Shown here: one piece after another, positions 44,938-55,360 of the stretch
Numbering within the stretch: position 1 is the stretch's first letter
Layout: each line of letters begins with the position of its first letter
Origin: Zea mays
Taxonomy: Eukaryota > Streptophyta > Magnoliopsida > Poales > Poaceae
NCBI RefSeq assembly: GCF_902167145.1
Contig: NC_050098.1
Location: 14,900,501 to 14,964,500, forward strand
Length of the DNA stretch: 64,000 nt
Direction of reading: 5' to 3'
Notes under the pieces: model-generated
What the model was told of the DNA's origin: nothing
Database searches by the model: none
What the model saw: the letters and a program-made list of their open reading frames with translations, nothing else
Translations under genes and position numbers: made by a program

Positions 44938-45297
44938 CTAATAGAGTTTGCCCTCTAGTACACCCTTAAAAGCTAATGAACCATCACTCCTTCTAAAGAC
45001 AGACACATCTACATTTGTAAATAAGCAATTGTAACCCATGTTACATAACTGACTAACGGACAACAAGTTATACCCGAGCGATTCAACTAAGAACACATTA
45101 GAAATGGAATACTCGGATGAAATAGCTATCTTTCCTAGTCCTTTAACCTTGCCTTGATTCCCGTCACCGAATATGATTGAGTCTTGGGAATCTTTGTTCT
45201 TGACGTAGGAGGTGAACATCTTCTTCTCCCCCGTCATGTGGTTTGTGCATCCGCTGTCGATAATCCAGCTTGAGCCCCCGGATGCATAAACCTGCAA
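44938..45297 (-). pseudogene. Opie-type pol: aspartic protease region
   Basis: SSWIIDSGCTNHMTGEKKMF holds the D-S-G active site of copia proteases. FGDGNQGKVKGLGKIAI and NLLSVSQLCNMGYNCLF follow as usual. The frame is the same as that of the upstream block but is separated from it by a TAA at 45304-45306, and it ends in a frameshift near 44938. Confidence 0.85.
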
Positions 45298-45303
45298 GGC
45301 AAA

Positions 45304-46353
45304 TTAGGCTTGGGTTTTAGGTACCCAACTCTTGTTGGGTCCTACAAGGTTAGTTATAATAGCCTTAGGGACCCAAATGCAAGTCTTGTCTCCCTTGCAT
45401 TTGGCCCCCACCTTTTTAGCAGTCACTTTTTCATTTTTACATGAAAGAACAAATTTAGCATTGCAAGCATGAAAGACAGTGGTAGATCCATTATACACTT
45501 TCCTAGGAGCATGAGACACAAAATTCCTCCTAGATCTACCATTAAAGTTTGAACTTGAAGCAATCATGGCATGTGAGTCAAAAGCATTATAACTCCTACT
45601 ATAATGAAAATTCCTAGCATATTTTCTATCATGATATATGATAGCATGATTCTTTTGACTCCTACTAGCCATAGGGGCCTTCCCTTTCTCCTTGTTGGGA
45701 ATGGAAGCCTTTTGACTTGTTAAGTTCTTGGCTTCCCTTCGAAAGCCAAGCTCATCCTTAATTGAGGGATGTCTACCAACAGTGTAGGCATCCCTTGCAA
45801 ATTTTAGTTTATCAAAATCATTTTTGCTAGTCTTAAGTTGGGCATTAAAACTAGCTACTTCATCATTTAATTTAGAAATAGAAATTAACTGTTCACTACA
45901 AGCATCAACATTAAAATCTTTACACCTATTGCAAATTTCAACATGCTCTACATAAGAACTAGATTTATTTGCTACCTCTAGCTTAGCATTTAAATCATCA
46001 TTCAAAATTTTCAGGCTAGAAATAGATTCATTGCAAATAGATAATTCAGAAGATAATAATTCATTCCTTTTAATTTCTAAGGCAAGAGACTTTTGAACAT
46101 TAACAAATTTGTCATGTTCCTCATACAAGATGTCCTCTTGCCTCTCTAGTAGTCTATCTTTTTCATTCAATGCATCAATCGGCTCATTAATCTTTTCTAC
46201 CTTGGCTCTATCTAGTCCTTTGAACAAGCTAGTGTAATCAATTTCATCATCACTAGAGTCCTCATCACTAGAAGTAGAGTACTTGGGAGTTTCTCTAGTG
46301 TTTACCTTCTTTTCCTTTGCCATTAGACACGTATTGCGCTTGTTGGGGAACAA
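45304..46353 (-). pseudogene. Opie-type gag-pol linker with coiled coil
   Basis: About 349 residues following gag in another frame. DEDSSDDEIDYTSLFKGLDR is acidic; then comes a long heptad-type region (INEPIDALNEKDRLLERQED, LKILNDDLNAKLEVANKSS), a CNRCKDFNVDAC cluster, and a basic tail. Sirevirus proteins commonly have this extended region between nucleocapsid and protease. The shift between gag and this frame, near 46440, may be a mutation. Confidence 0.75.
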
Positions 46354-47660
46354 CGACGGCTTGTTGAAGGCCGAGGCGACGAGTCCTTCGTTGTTGGAGT
46401 CGGACGATGAACAATCCGAGTCCCACTCTTTGCCGAGGTGTGCCTGCCCTTCGCCTTCTTGTAGGCCTTCTTCTTTTCCCTCTTCTCGCCTTTCTCTTGT
46501 TCCTGGTCATTAGTATTGTCAGGACAATTTGCTATGAAATGACCATACTTACCACATTTAAAGCAGAAGCGTTTTCCCTTCGTCTTGCTCTTGTTGGGAT
46601 GCTCCTTGCGACCTTTTAGCGCCGTCTTGAAGCGCTTGATGATGAGAGCCATTTCTTCCTCGTTAAGCCCGACCGCCTCAACTTGCGCCACTTTGCTAGG
46701 TAGCACCTCCCTGCTACTTGTTGCCTTGAGAGCAACGGTTTGAGGCTCGTGGATTGGCATTGGGCCATTCAACGCCTCATCAACATATCTCGCCTCCTTG
46801 ATCATCATTCGCCCGCTTACAAACTTTCCGAGTATTTCCTCGAGCGTCATCTTGGTGTACCTAGGATTTTCACAAATAGAGTTTACAAGATGAGGATCAA
46901 GGACAGTGAAGGACCTTAGAATAAGCCGGACGACGTCATGGTTCGTCCATCTCGTGCTTCCATAACTCCTTATTTTGTTGACCAGGTTCTTGAGCCTGTT
47001 GTACGTTTGGGTTGGCTCCTCCCCCCTGATCATTGCGAACCTTCCTAGTTCACCCTCCACCAACTCCATCTTGGTGATCATGGTGACGTCGTTCCCCTCA
47101 TGCGAGATCTTGAGGGTGTCCCAAATCTGCTTGGCGTTATCCAAGCCGCTCACCTTATGATACTCTTCCCTGCACAAGGATGCTAAAAGAACAGTGGTAG
47201 CTTGTGCATTTTTGTGAATTTGTTCATTGATAAACATGGGATTATCTGTACTATCAAATTGCATTCCATTTTCTACTATCTCCCATATACTTGGATGAAG
47301 AGAGAATAAGTGACTACGCATTTTGTGACTCCAAAATCCGTAGTCCTCTCCATCAAAGTGTGGAGGTTTGCCAAGAGGAATGGAAAGCAAATGAGCATTG
47401 GAATTTTGTGGAATTCGAGAATAATCAAAAGAAAAGTTTGAGTTGACCGTTTTCTTTTTCTCGTTGTCGTCGTCGTCTCTTTGGGAAGAAGAGGACTCGT
47501 CACTGTCGTAGTAGACTATCTTCTTAATGCGTCTTTTCTTCTTCCTGTCCTTCTTCTTGTGACTTGAGCCCGAGTCAGTGGGCTTGTCGTCTTTTGGCTC
47601 ATTGAGGAAGGACTCCTTCTCCTTGTCATTGATCATCATCCCTTTTCCCTTAGGATCCAT
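46323..47660 (-). CDS. Opie-type gag (capsid and nucleocapsid)
   Basis: 445 residues from ATG at 47660, about 35 bases inside the primer site. The acidic/basic start (DSGSSHKKKDRKKKRRIKK) is followed by the copia gag domain (LGKPPHFDGEDYGFWSHKMR, AKQIWDTLKISHEG, FAMIRGEEPTQTYNRLKNLV) and a CCHC zinc knuckle, CFKCGKYGHFIANC. No stops. The last 35 or so residues are out of frame relative to the conserved continuation, so the C terminus is frameshifted near 46440. The protein packages the element RNA in particles. Confidence 0.92.
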   Translation of the reverse strand: MDPKGKGMMINDKEKESFLNEPKDDKPTDSGSSHKKKDRKKKRRIKKIVYYDSDESSSSQRDDDDNEKKKTVNSNFSFDYSRIPQNSNAHLLSIPLGKPPHFDGEDYGFWSHKMRSHLFSLHPSIWEIVENGMQFDSTDNPMFINEQIHKNAQATTVLLASLCREEYHKVSGLDNAKQIWDTLKISHEGNDVTMITKMELVEGELGRFAMIRGEEPTQTYNRLKNLVNKIRSYGSTRWTNHDVVRLILRSFTVLDPHLVNSICENPRYTKMTLEEILGKFVSGRMMIKEARYVDEALNGPMPIHEPQTVALKATSSREVLPSKVAQVEAVGLNEEEMALIIKRFKTALKGRKEHPNKSKTKGKRFCFKCGKYGHFIANCPDNTNDQEQEKGEKREKKKAYKKAKGRHTSAKSGTRIVHRPTPTTKDSSPRPSTSRRCSPTSAIRV

Positions 47661-47695
47661 CTCTTCGGGCGATTAGTCCCTTTCGTGAAGAGAAC

Positions 47696-47709
47696 GGCTC
47701 TGATACCAA
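47696..47709 (-). other. Primer-binding site of the Opie-type element
   Basis: TTGGTATCAGAGCC on the minus strand, complementary to the 3' end of initiator methionine tRNA, one base from the LTR end. Confidence 0.93.
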
Positions 47710-47710
47710 T

Positions 47711-49064
47711 TGAGAGCACCTAGAGGGGGGTCAATAGTTGATCTTGTAAAAACTTAAAACTTATAGCCACAAACTTGGTTAAGTGTTAGAGAGATAATGC
47801 CAAGTGACTATAAAGCGAGCTCTTGAGAATCACAACAATCACACAAAAAGCAATCACAAGAGACACGCGAGTTATCCCGTGGTTCAACAAGTCCAACACT
47901 TGTCTACCTCCACGTTGTAGCATCCCAATGGACGAGGGTTGCACTCAACCCCTTTCAAGTGATCCAATGATCAACTTGAATACCACTGTGTTCTTCTTTC
48001 TTTACTCTTTCCCGTTTGCAAGGAATTTCCACAACTTGGAGTCTCTCGCCCTTACAATGAGGATCAAAGTGAAAGCACTAGAGTAAGGGAGGGAAGCAAC
48101 ACACACAAATCCACAGCAATACGCACACACACGGCCAAGACTTGAGCTCGAATGAATTGCAACAAGTTTACCACTAGAACAGAGTTCAAATCACTAAGAA
48201 TATCAATCGAGTGCGCAAAGACGGAGTGTAAGAGATTAAGATTGCTCAAAGTATGCTTGGTGTACTCCTCCATGTGCCAAGGGGTCCCTTTTATAGCCCC
48301 AAGGCAGCTAGGAGCCGTTGGAAGCAATCCAGGAAGGCAATTCTTGCCTTCTGTCGGGTGGCGCACCGGAAAGTCTGGTGCACCACCGGACATCAACTGT
48401 TCACTGTCCGGTGTAGATTGCTTTCCTAAATTGGCGCAGCCGACCGTTGAAGATTTGGAGCCGTTGGCGCACCGGACACTGTCCGGTGCACACCGGACAG
48501 TCTGGTGCCCCCATCTGACCGTTGGCTCGGCCACGCGTCACGCGCGGATTGCGAGGTCGACCGTTGGCGCAGTCGACCGTTGGCTCACCGGACAGTCCGG
48601 TGCACCACCGGACAGTCCGGTGAATTTTAGCCGTACGTTGTTGACTGTTTCCCGAGAGCGGCGACTTCGCTGCAGATGACTCACCGGACAGTCCGGTGCA
48701 CCACCGAACAGTCTGGTGATTTATAACCGTACGCCGCCGTCGAGACCCGAGAGTAGGATGTTCATCGGGACTGGTCCTGGCACACCGGACATTGTCCGGT
48801 GCACCACCGGACAGTCCGGTGCACCCAGACCGAGCAGCCTTCTTGTTGTACATAGCCAACTTTTCTCCAAAATGATTTCTCCTGTTTCTAGCACTTAGAC
48901 ATAATACATTAGTCTTCAAAACAATGTACTAAGTCTAGAAACATACCTTTAATCTTGATTTGCACTTCTTGAGTCTTTGGCACAAATATCACTCAAAGCA
49001 TTTGTGTTGAGCACTTAATCACCAAAATCTTATAGAAATGGCCCAAGGGCACATTTCCCTTTCA
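47711..49064 (-). repeat. 5' LTR of the Opie-type element, 1354 bp
   Basis: On the minus strand it runs from TGAAAGGGAAATGTGCCC to CCCTCTAGGTGCTCTCA. A TATAAAAGGG promoter lies at about 48287-48296. Upstream of it (48350-48830) there are about ten copies of CACCGGACAGTCCGGTG-type palindromes. Confidence 0.95.
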
Positions 49065-50622
49065 AGTTCACTGTTGGTGAGAATAGTGACGAATGAATCG
49101 TCTGACTTAGTATGAACAGGAGAGTTATAGGCAGAATATGGGACAAGAGTATTTTTGGAGTTTTCTAGAATATGAACAATGCTTAAGGGATGACATGGTT
49201 GTATAGGGAATAATTCGATAAGAATTTAGAAACAAGAATTATTGGAATCTGAGTTTGGAAGCCTGGTTCGAAGGAATCTCAAAGTTAAGCATGCTCAACT
49301 TGGAGAAACCTAGGATGGGTGACCAGATGGGAAGTTCCCTACTGGAAGGAAAATCATAGTCACGGAGTTCGTATGACTGAAATATTAGTCTGGCAGGTCT
49401 TAGGTGGACTGGACAGCATGATGGATGAGTAGTTGAAATTTGGGGGCGATCGGACGAACGATGAATAGTAATAATGATGAATAGTAATGGTGAATAGTAA
49501 TGATGAATAGTGATGGTGAATAGTAATGGTAAATAGTGATGTGAATAGTTCATATGAACGAACGATAAACGATGAATAGTGGCTATGAACGAACGATGAA
49601 CGATGAATAGGAACTATGAACGAACAGACGAACGATCGAATGATCAGACGAACGAACGATCGGAATTTCGGCAGCATAACGGCAGGATAAAGATTATCTG
49701 GATGAACGATGAATAGGGACTATGAATGAACGATGAACGATGAATAAGAACTATGAACGAACGATGAACAATGAATAGGAACTATGAACGAACGATGAAC
49801 GATCGAATGATCGAACGAACGAACGATCGGAATTTTGGCACCATAACGACACGGAAAAGATTATTTGGACGAACGATCGAACGATTGGATGAACAGACGA
49901 ACAAATCATGAACGATCGGACGAACGATCGAACGATCGGACGAACGAACGAACAATCTAAGAACAGGGGGACGAACGATCGAAGAACGACCGAACAATCC
50001 TTGTGCTAGTGTGTGCTTGTGTGGAACATGGAGTGGGTGTGTGGGGGAAGAGAGTTGCCATGAAATGGCTTGGGTGGGATGAGAGGAGGCCCTTGCCCCT
50101 CTATTTATAGCCATGGTGGGGGATTAGGGGGAGGGATGAGAGGATTAGGGGGAGGATGAGAGGATTAGTGGGAGATTAGCATGGATTTGTCTTATATGAG
50201 TGTAATTAGCTTGTAGAGCTCACCGTATGACACTGGAGGCATACGTATACGTATGAGCATGAGGAAAGTTATAAAGAAAATATTTGTGGGGACTTCAAAA
50301 ATGATTCGGAAGGTATTTCTCAGGAAGAAAATACTTGGAGATATATGAGTGGAATATCTGGGCAATATTTCTGGAAAGAACTTGAGGGGGTTACTAGGGA
50401 AATATCTGGACAGTATTTCTGGAAAGAATTTGAGGGGGATCACCGGAGAAATATTTGTAGGATATTTTGAGGAGGATTTTGGAGAGAATATAGACCACTA
50501 TATTTTATTTGTTGATATCAACTCGCAAACAAACATTTTGAAATGAAATTTGAAATTTATTTTGAATTTAGAGCGAGTTTGAGAAAATTTCAAGATTTGA
50601 ATTTTTGGGATGCTACAGTAGT

Positions 50623-51260
50623 TCTCTTAGGTTTCTACACATAATGTCTCACAACTTTCTCGAAACTTTTTCAAATTTTTATCACAGCCTCTACATATGA
50701 TATCATGACACGTGGACAGGTTTCATGATTTTCTGACTTTGTTTGTGTTTTATACAAATTTTAAACACCTGGATGGCAAGTTCACAGCCATGTTGAGTGA
50801 GCATGGTGCTCGAAGTTTCCGGTCCGCTCCTGAAATCGGTCGTAACTTGTGCTAAGTAGCATGGATATCATTTTTGCATGCACGGTTTTCCAAGTTTCGA
50901 GTGACCTGCAGTTCAAATCTGAATTTTCCGAAGAAATCCAAATAAATGAACTAAATCTACTAGCTATTGAAAACACAGCTATAATTATCCCAAAATGGTA
51001 CATGTAGGTCTACGTAGTGTAGGAACACACCACAAAAAATTTGGTTGGGAAAATAAAAAAAATACAAATGTACTTTGTTGAGTGTCAGCTGGTTGACACT
51101 CGACAAAGTAGGCTTTGCTGAGTGTCAGCTGGGTAACACTCGACAAAGAATAGTGAAAGAGTCTTTGCCGAGTGTCAGCTGGTTGACACTCGGCAAAGCG
51201 TATTTTAAAATTAAAAAACTTTGCCGAGTGCCGGATCACGGGCACTCGGCAAAGCACGCG
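50623..51260. repeat. Right half of the CACTA internal inverted repeat plus internal subterminal-type array
   Basis: 50623-51075 pairs with 39006-39481. It is followed by four or more GCCGAGTGTCAGCTGGTTGACACTCGGC-type palindromes (given in part) that correspond to the array at the left end. Several carry CGAC for CGGC, a CpG-type change. Confidence 0.88.
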
Positions 51261-51269
51261 TACATACCA

Positions 51270-51735
51270 AACGGTCAGCGCTTTCTTCCTCACTCTCTCA
51301 CTCTCCTCACTCACACGCGCCGCCGCCGCGCCCTCACCGCCGCCGCGCCCTCGCCGCAACGCCCTCGCCCACCACGCCCCTGCCCACCGCCGCTGCGACC
51401 GCGCCTGGGAGGACCTCGCCCACGCCCGCGCCGCCGCGCCCGCCGTGCCCGCCGTACCCGCCCGTGCCCGTCGTCTCGCCCGCGCCCTATCGTCTCGCCC
51501 GCGACCAAACCTCCAAGGTGATTGCATGCTTTATGTTCTACGTGTATGATTTATATGAAACGATTAGTTTTAATACATGTATGATTAGGTTAATATGTAG
51601 TATTGTTGATTGTCGGCCATCGTGCCATTGAATTATGTGTGGATGTTAGCCATCGTGCTGATAGTTTTATTTGCAGGATTTCAAAACCTCCCCGTGCAGG
51701 GGAGGTGCTGCCGAAATTTTCTGTTGCTAGACTTC
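51270..51735 (+). promoter_or_regulatory. Leader and first intron of the CACTA transposase gene
   Basis: A GC-rich, pyrimidine- and CGCC-rich leader from about 51290 ends at ACCTCCAAG|GTGATTG (near 51520). An AT-rich intron follows, with an acceptor TTTATTTGCAG at about 51675, 70 bp before the start codon. Inferred from splice-site and composition pattern. Confidence 0.5.
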
Positions 51736-51744
51736 TGTTAGAGG

Positions 51745-54700
51745 ATGGAGGACCATGAGTGGATGTACACGGGCCATAGAGGAAGGAACGATGTCACCAA
51801 TGAATGGATTAGAAAGACCGATGATTTCGTGGAACGGGCATATAGCGAAGCTGCTAAAGGAGCGAGTCTAGTCCCATGCCCATGCAACAAATGTGCCAAC
51901 CGAAAAAGAAAACCAAAGAAAGCCATGGTAGAACATATTTGGAAGAATGGGTTTACGCCGGGCTATACTCGGTGGATATTTCATGGTGAAGCGCATCGTA
52001 CGAGAGAGGAGGTGTTGAGACAACGTGTCGAGGATTATGACGCGGATGCGGGGGTAGCGGATATGTTGAACGACTATCAGGAGGCACAGTACACGGGAGG
52101 ATGTATGGATGATGAGCCAGAGCCGACTGCAAAAGCGTTCTACGACATGTTCGACGCGGCACAGAAGCCCCTTCATGGCCAGACAAAGGTTTCTCAACTG
52201 GATGCCATTGGGCGTGTAATGGCGTTCAAGTCGCAGTACAGCATGAGTAGAGACGCATTCGATGACTTGTTGACGGTTATTGGTAGCCTGCTTCTGGATG
52301 ATCACATTCTGCCAAAGAGCATGTACGAGGCACAGAAACTCCTTCGTGCACTCAAGATGACGTATGAGCAGATTCATGCTTGTCCGAAGGGCTGCGTGCT
52401 ATTTAGGAAAGAATACGCGAAGGCAAAGTACTATCCCAAGTGTACATCGTCTAGGTTCATGGAGGTAGACTCTGGTGATGGACAGAAGAGGCAGCTCGAC
52501 ATCCCCTTGACACTCCTACGGCACCTTTCGTTCATACCGAGGATCCAGCGTCTGTACATGACAGAGGAATCCGCAAAACAGATGACATGGCACAAAAATG
52601 GATAACGATACAATCCTGACAAGATGGTGCACGCATCCGATGGTGAAGCATGGAAACACTTTGTTGCCATTCACCGTGAGAAAGCCGAATAGGCTCGTAA
52701 TGTACGTGTTGCGTTGGCCACAGATGGGTTCAATCCCTATGGAATGAGTGCTGCCCCATACACATGTTGGCCCGTGTTTGTTATCCCAATCAATCTCCCC
52801 CCTGGTGTGTGCTTTCAAAGGCAGAATATATTCGTGTCGTTGATAATTCCTGGACACCCGGGGAATAAAATGGGCGTGTACATGGAGCCTTTGATCGATG
52901 AATTGGTACGTGCCTAGGAGGAAGGGGTATGGACGTATGACCGAGCTACAAAGACAAACTTCAGAATGCATGTTTGGTACCGGTACTCCATGCATGACTT
53001 ACCGGCGTATGGGCTATTCTGTGCCTGGTGTGTTCACGGTAAGTTCCCATGCCCAGTTTGCAAGGAAGCTCTGAGGTTCATTTGGTTGACAAAGGGTGGC
53101 AAATATTCGTCCTTCGATAAACATCGACAATTTCTCCCTACTGACCATCCATTCCGCCTAGACATCAAGAACTTTATGAAAGGTGTCATAGTGACAGACC
53201 GCCCACCTGCAACGATGACTGGTGCCGAAATTCGTCAATAGATAGATGGGCTCGTGGCCAATACAGAAGGTGGTTTTGTGGGATATGGTGAGCAGCATAT
53301 GTGGACACATAAGTCTGGCTTGACTCGGCTCCCCTATTATGACGACCTGCTCCTTCCACACAACATTGACGTGATGCACACTGAAAAGAATGTTGTCGAG
53401 GCACTATGGGCAACAATTATGGACATTCCTGATAAGTCAAAGGATAACGTGAAGGCAAGAGTGGATCTGGCAGCATTATGTGATAGACCAAACCTAGAGA
53501 TGAAGCCGCCAAGTGGCGGAAAGACGTGGAGAAGGCCTAAGGCTGATTTCATCCTAAGCAGGGCCCAGAGGAAGGAAGTACTTCAGTGGATCAAGATGTT
53601 GATGTTCCCTGATGGGTATGCAGCTAACCTGAGTAGGGGGTGAACTTATCTACTATGCGAGTCTTAGGGATGAAGAGTCATGACTTCCACATATGGATTG
53701 AACGGATTCTTCCTGCGATGGTTCGAGGCTATGTCCCTAAGCATGTCTGGCTAGCGCTTTTAGAGTTGAGTTATTTCTTCTGTCAGCTTTGTGCAAAAGA
53801 GTTATCTCGGACCGTGGTTGCAGATTTGGAAAGATTGGCACTCGTGTTACTGTGTAAGCTTGAGAAGATATTTCCACTCGGCTTCTTCAATCCAATGCAT
53901 CATTTGATTCTTCATCTCCCCTATGAGGCACGAATGGGGGGCCCCGTACAGGGACGTTGGTGCTATCCAATCGAGAGATGTCTAAAGACTATTCGAAAGA
54001 AATGTAGAAATAAATGCAAAATTGAGGCTTCCATTGCAGAGGCATACATTCTAGAGGAGGTCTCAAACTTCACAACAACTTATTATGGTGACAAACTGCC
54101 GAGCGTGCATAATCCACCCCCTCGTTACAATGATGGTGACAATGAATCGAACCTTAGCATATTTCGAGGCCAACTCGGAAGCGCAAGTGGCTCGACCACC
54201 AAGACCCTGACACATGAAGAGTGGCGGCATATCATGATATATGTATTGACCAACCTTGAAGAGGTGACGCCATACATGGAACAATTCCTTCATGAATTCT
54301 GGCGTCGATCAAGGGACCCCACTGCACAGGAATATGACACTCTTCTTAGAAACGGTGCGAGAAATGGGTTGCCCGATTTCATTTCCTGGTTCAAACGTAA
54401 GGTACATGCTTAGTTTGTAAAAGACATACGTTTTTGAACTCAATTTAGCGTCTTTTAACTTGTGAATACTTGCAGGGCCAAAGAGATCTGTCTATGAGTG
54501 CCGAGTTGAGAAAAGTAGCCAATGGTTTTACTTATAGGGTCAATAAATATTCTGGGTATGACGTCAATGGATACCGTTTTCGCACAACAAACTATGACAA
54601 AAGTCGTCCCAATCGGAAAACAACGTGTTCTGGAGTCTTTACGCCCGGCCTTGACAATGTCGATTATTTTGGACGAATCGAAGAAATATATGAGCTCAAT

Positions 54701-55258
54701 TTTTATGGTTCCAAACCTCTTACTCCAGTGATATTCAAATGTCATTGGTTTGACCCTCAAGTGACGAGATGGACACATTCTAATCTTGGGATAGTCGAAA
54801 ATCAACAAGATTCCACCTTACCAGGAGACGATGTCTATATCATGGTCCAACAGGCCACACAAGTGTATTATCTCCCATATGCGTGCCAAACGAAAGAACA
54901 TCTTAAGGGTTGGGATGTTGTGTATAAGGTATCGCCGCACGGGAGGTTACCTGTTCCTAACGATGAAGATTACAACTTAGACCCGGACACATATGATGGA
55001 GAGTTCTTCCAAGAAGATGGGCTAGAAGGGCGATTTGAGATAGACTTAACTGAAGCTATCGGAATGGACGTAGATATTGAAATGGTTGTTGATGAGGAGG
55101 ATGATGAGGTGCAAAATGATAATGACTTAGTAATCCTTGAAGGAAATGACATTAATGACGAGGTTGCGTCTTCCGATGGTGTTGAGATTGAAATGGTTGA
55201 TAGTGATGATGAGAGTTATAATCCGGCTAACCCCGACACATATGAAGATTATTTTTAA
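51745..55258 (+). pseudogene. CACTA transposase (tnp2 type), multiply broken
   Basis: The N-terminal transposase-associated domain (EWMYTGHRGRNDVTNEWIRKT, PCPCNKCANRK) is followed by the tnp2 transposase region (KMTYEQIHACPKGCVLFRKE, WPVFVIPINLPPGVCF, WCVHGKFPCPVCKE, RLPYYDDLLLPHNIDVMH), a DUF4218-like part (KSHDFHIWIERILPAMVRGY, HLILHLPYEARMGGP), and after an intron (54402-54475) a DUF4216-like part with acidic tail ending at 55258. Four in-frame stops lie at 52603, 52690, 52915 and 53239, and one base is missing in a G run at 53636-53640. Apart from these, the frame is whole, so the copy was functional fairly recently. The protein would bind the element ends and cut them. Confidence 0.92.
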
Positions 55259-55360
55259 TCGATGTAATGCTATATGACTTTTTATTTGGCACCTGTTTTT
55301 AAATACATCTTTTTATATGTGTTTATTTGTTTACTCTTAATTGCAGGTTTTTGGACAAAT

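Larger units (their letters stand above)
41284..49064 (-). mobile_element. Opie-type Sirevirus retrotransposon (Ty1/copia), 7.78 kb
   Basis: Its target duplication AGTTC is intact on both sides (41279-41283, 49065-49069). Reading right to left: 5' LTR, primer site, gag, protease, integrase, reverse transcriptase-RNase H, truncated 3' LTR. The gene order with integrase before reverse transcriptase defines copia. The comparable parts of the two LTRs differ at about 17 of 567 positions by eye, roughly 97% identity, so the insertion is around one million years old on the usual grass rate. The coding region is interrupted by stops and frameshifts. Confidence 0.95.
39487..50617 (-). repeat. Ty3-type solo LTR (about 3.35 kb) split by a copia element
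   Basis: On the minus strand it starts TGTAGCATCCCAAAAATTC and ends GGATTGGGGCTTCA. GTAGT flanks it at 39482-39486 and 50618-50622. Without the nested Opie-type element it is 3345 bp and has no coding region, as expected for the long LTRs of Prem1/Xilon-like elements. A CTATAAATAG box lies on the minus strand at about 50101-50110. The segment 49440-49990 has a GAACGATGAATAG tandem array. Confidence 0.88.

Noticed and set aside
48064..48919. Frames of 156-175 residues in the Opie-type LTR
   Set aside because: They consist of translated CACCGGACAGTCCGGTG palindromes in the LTR promoter region; the same occurs in the LTRs at 18066, 20590 and 61131.
51075..51631. Pro/Arg/Ala-rich frames before the CACTA transposase
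   Set aside because: They arise from a low-complexity CGCC-rich leader and the GCCGAGTG repeats and match no protein family.
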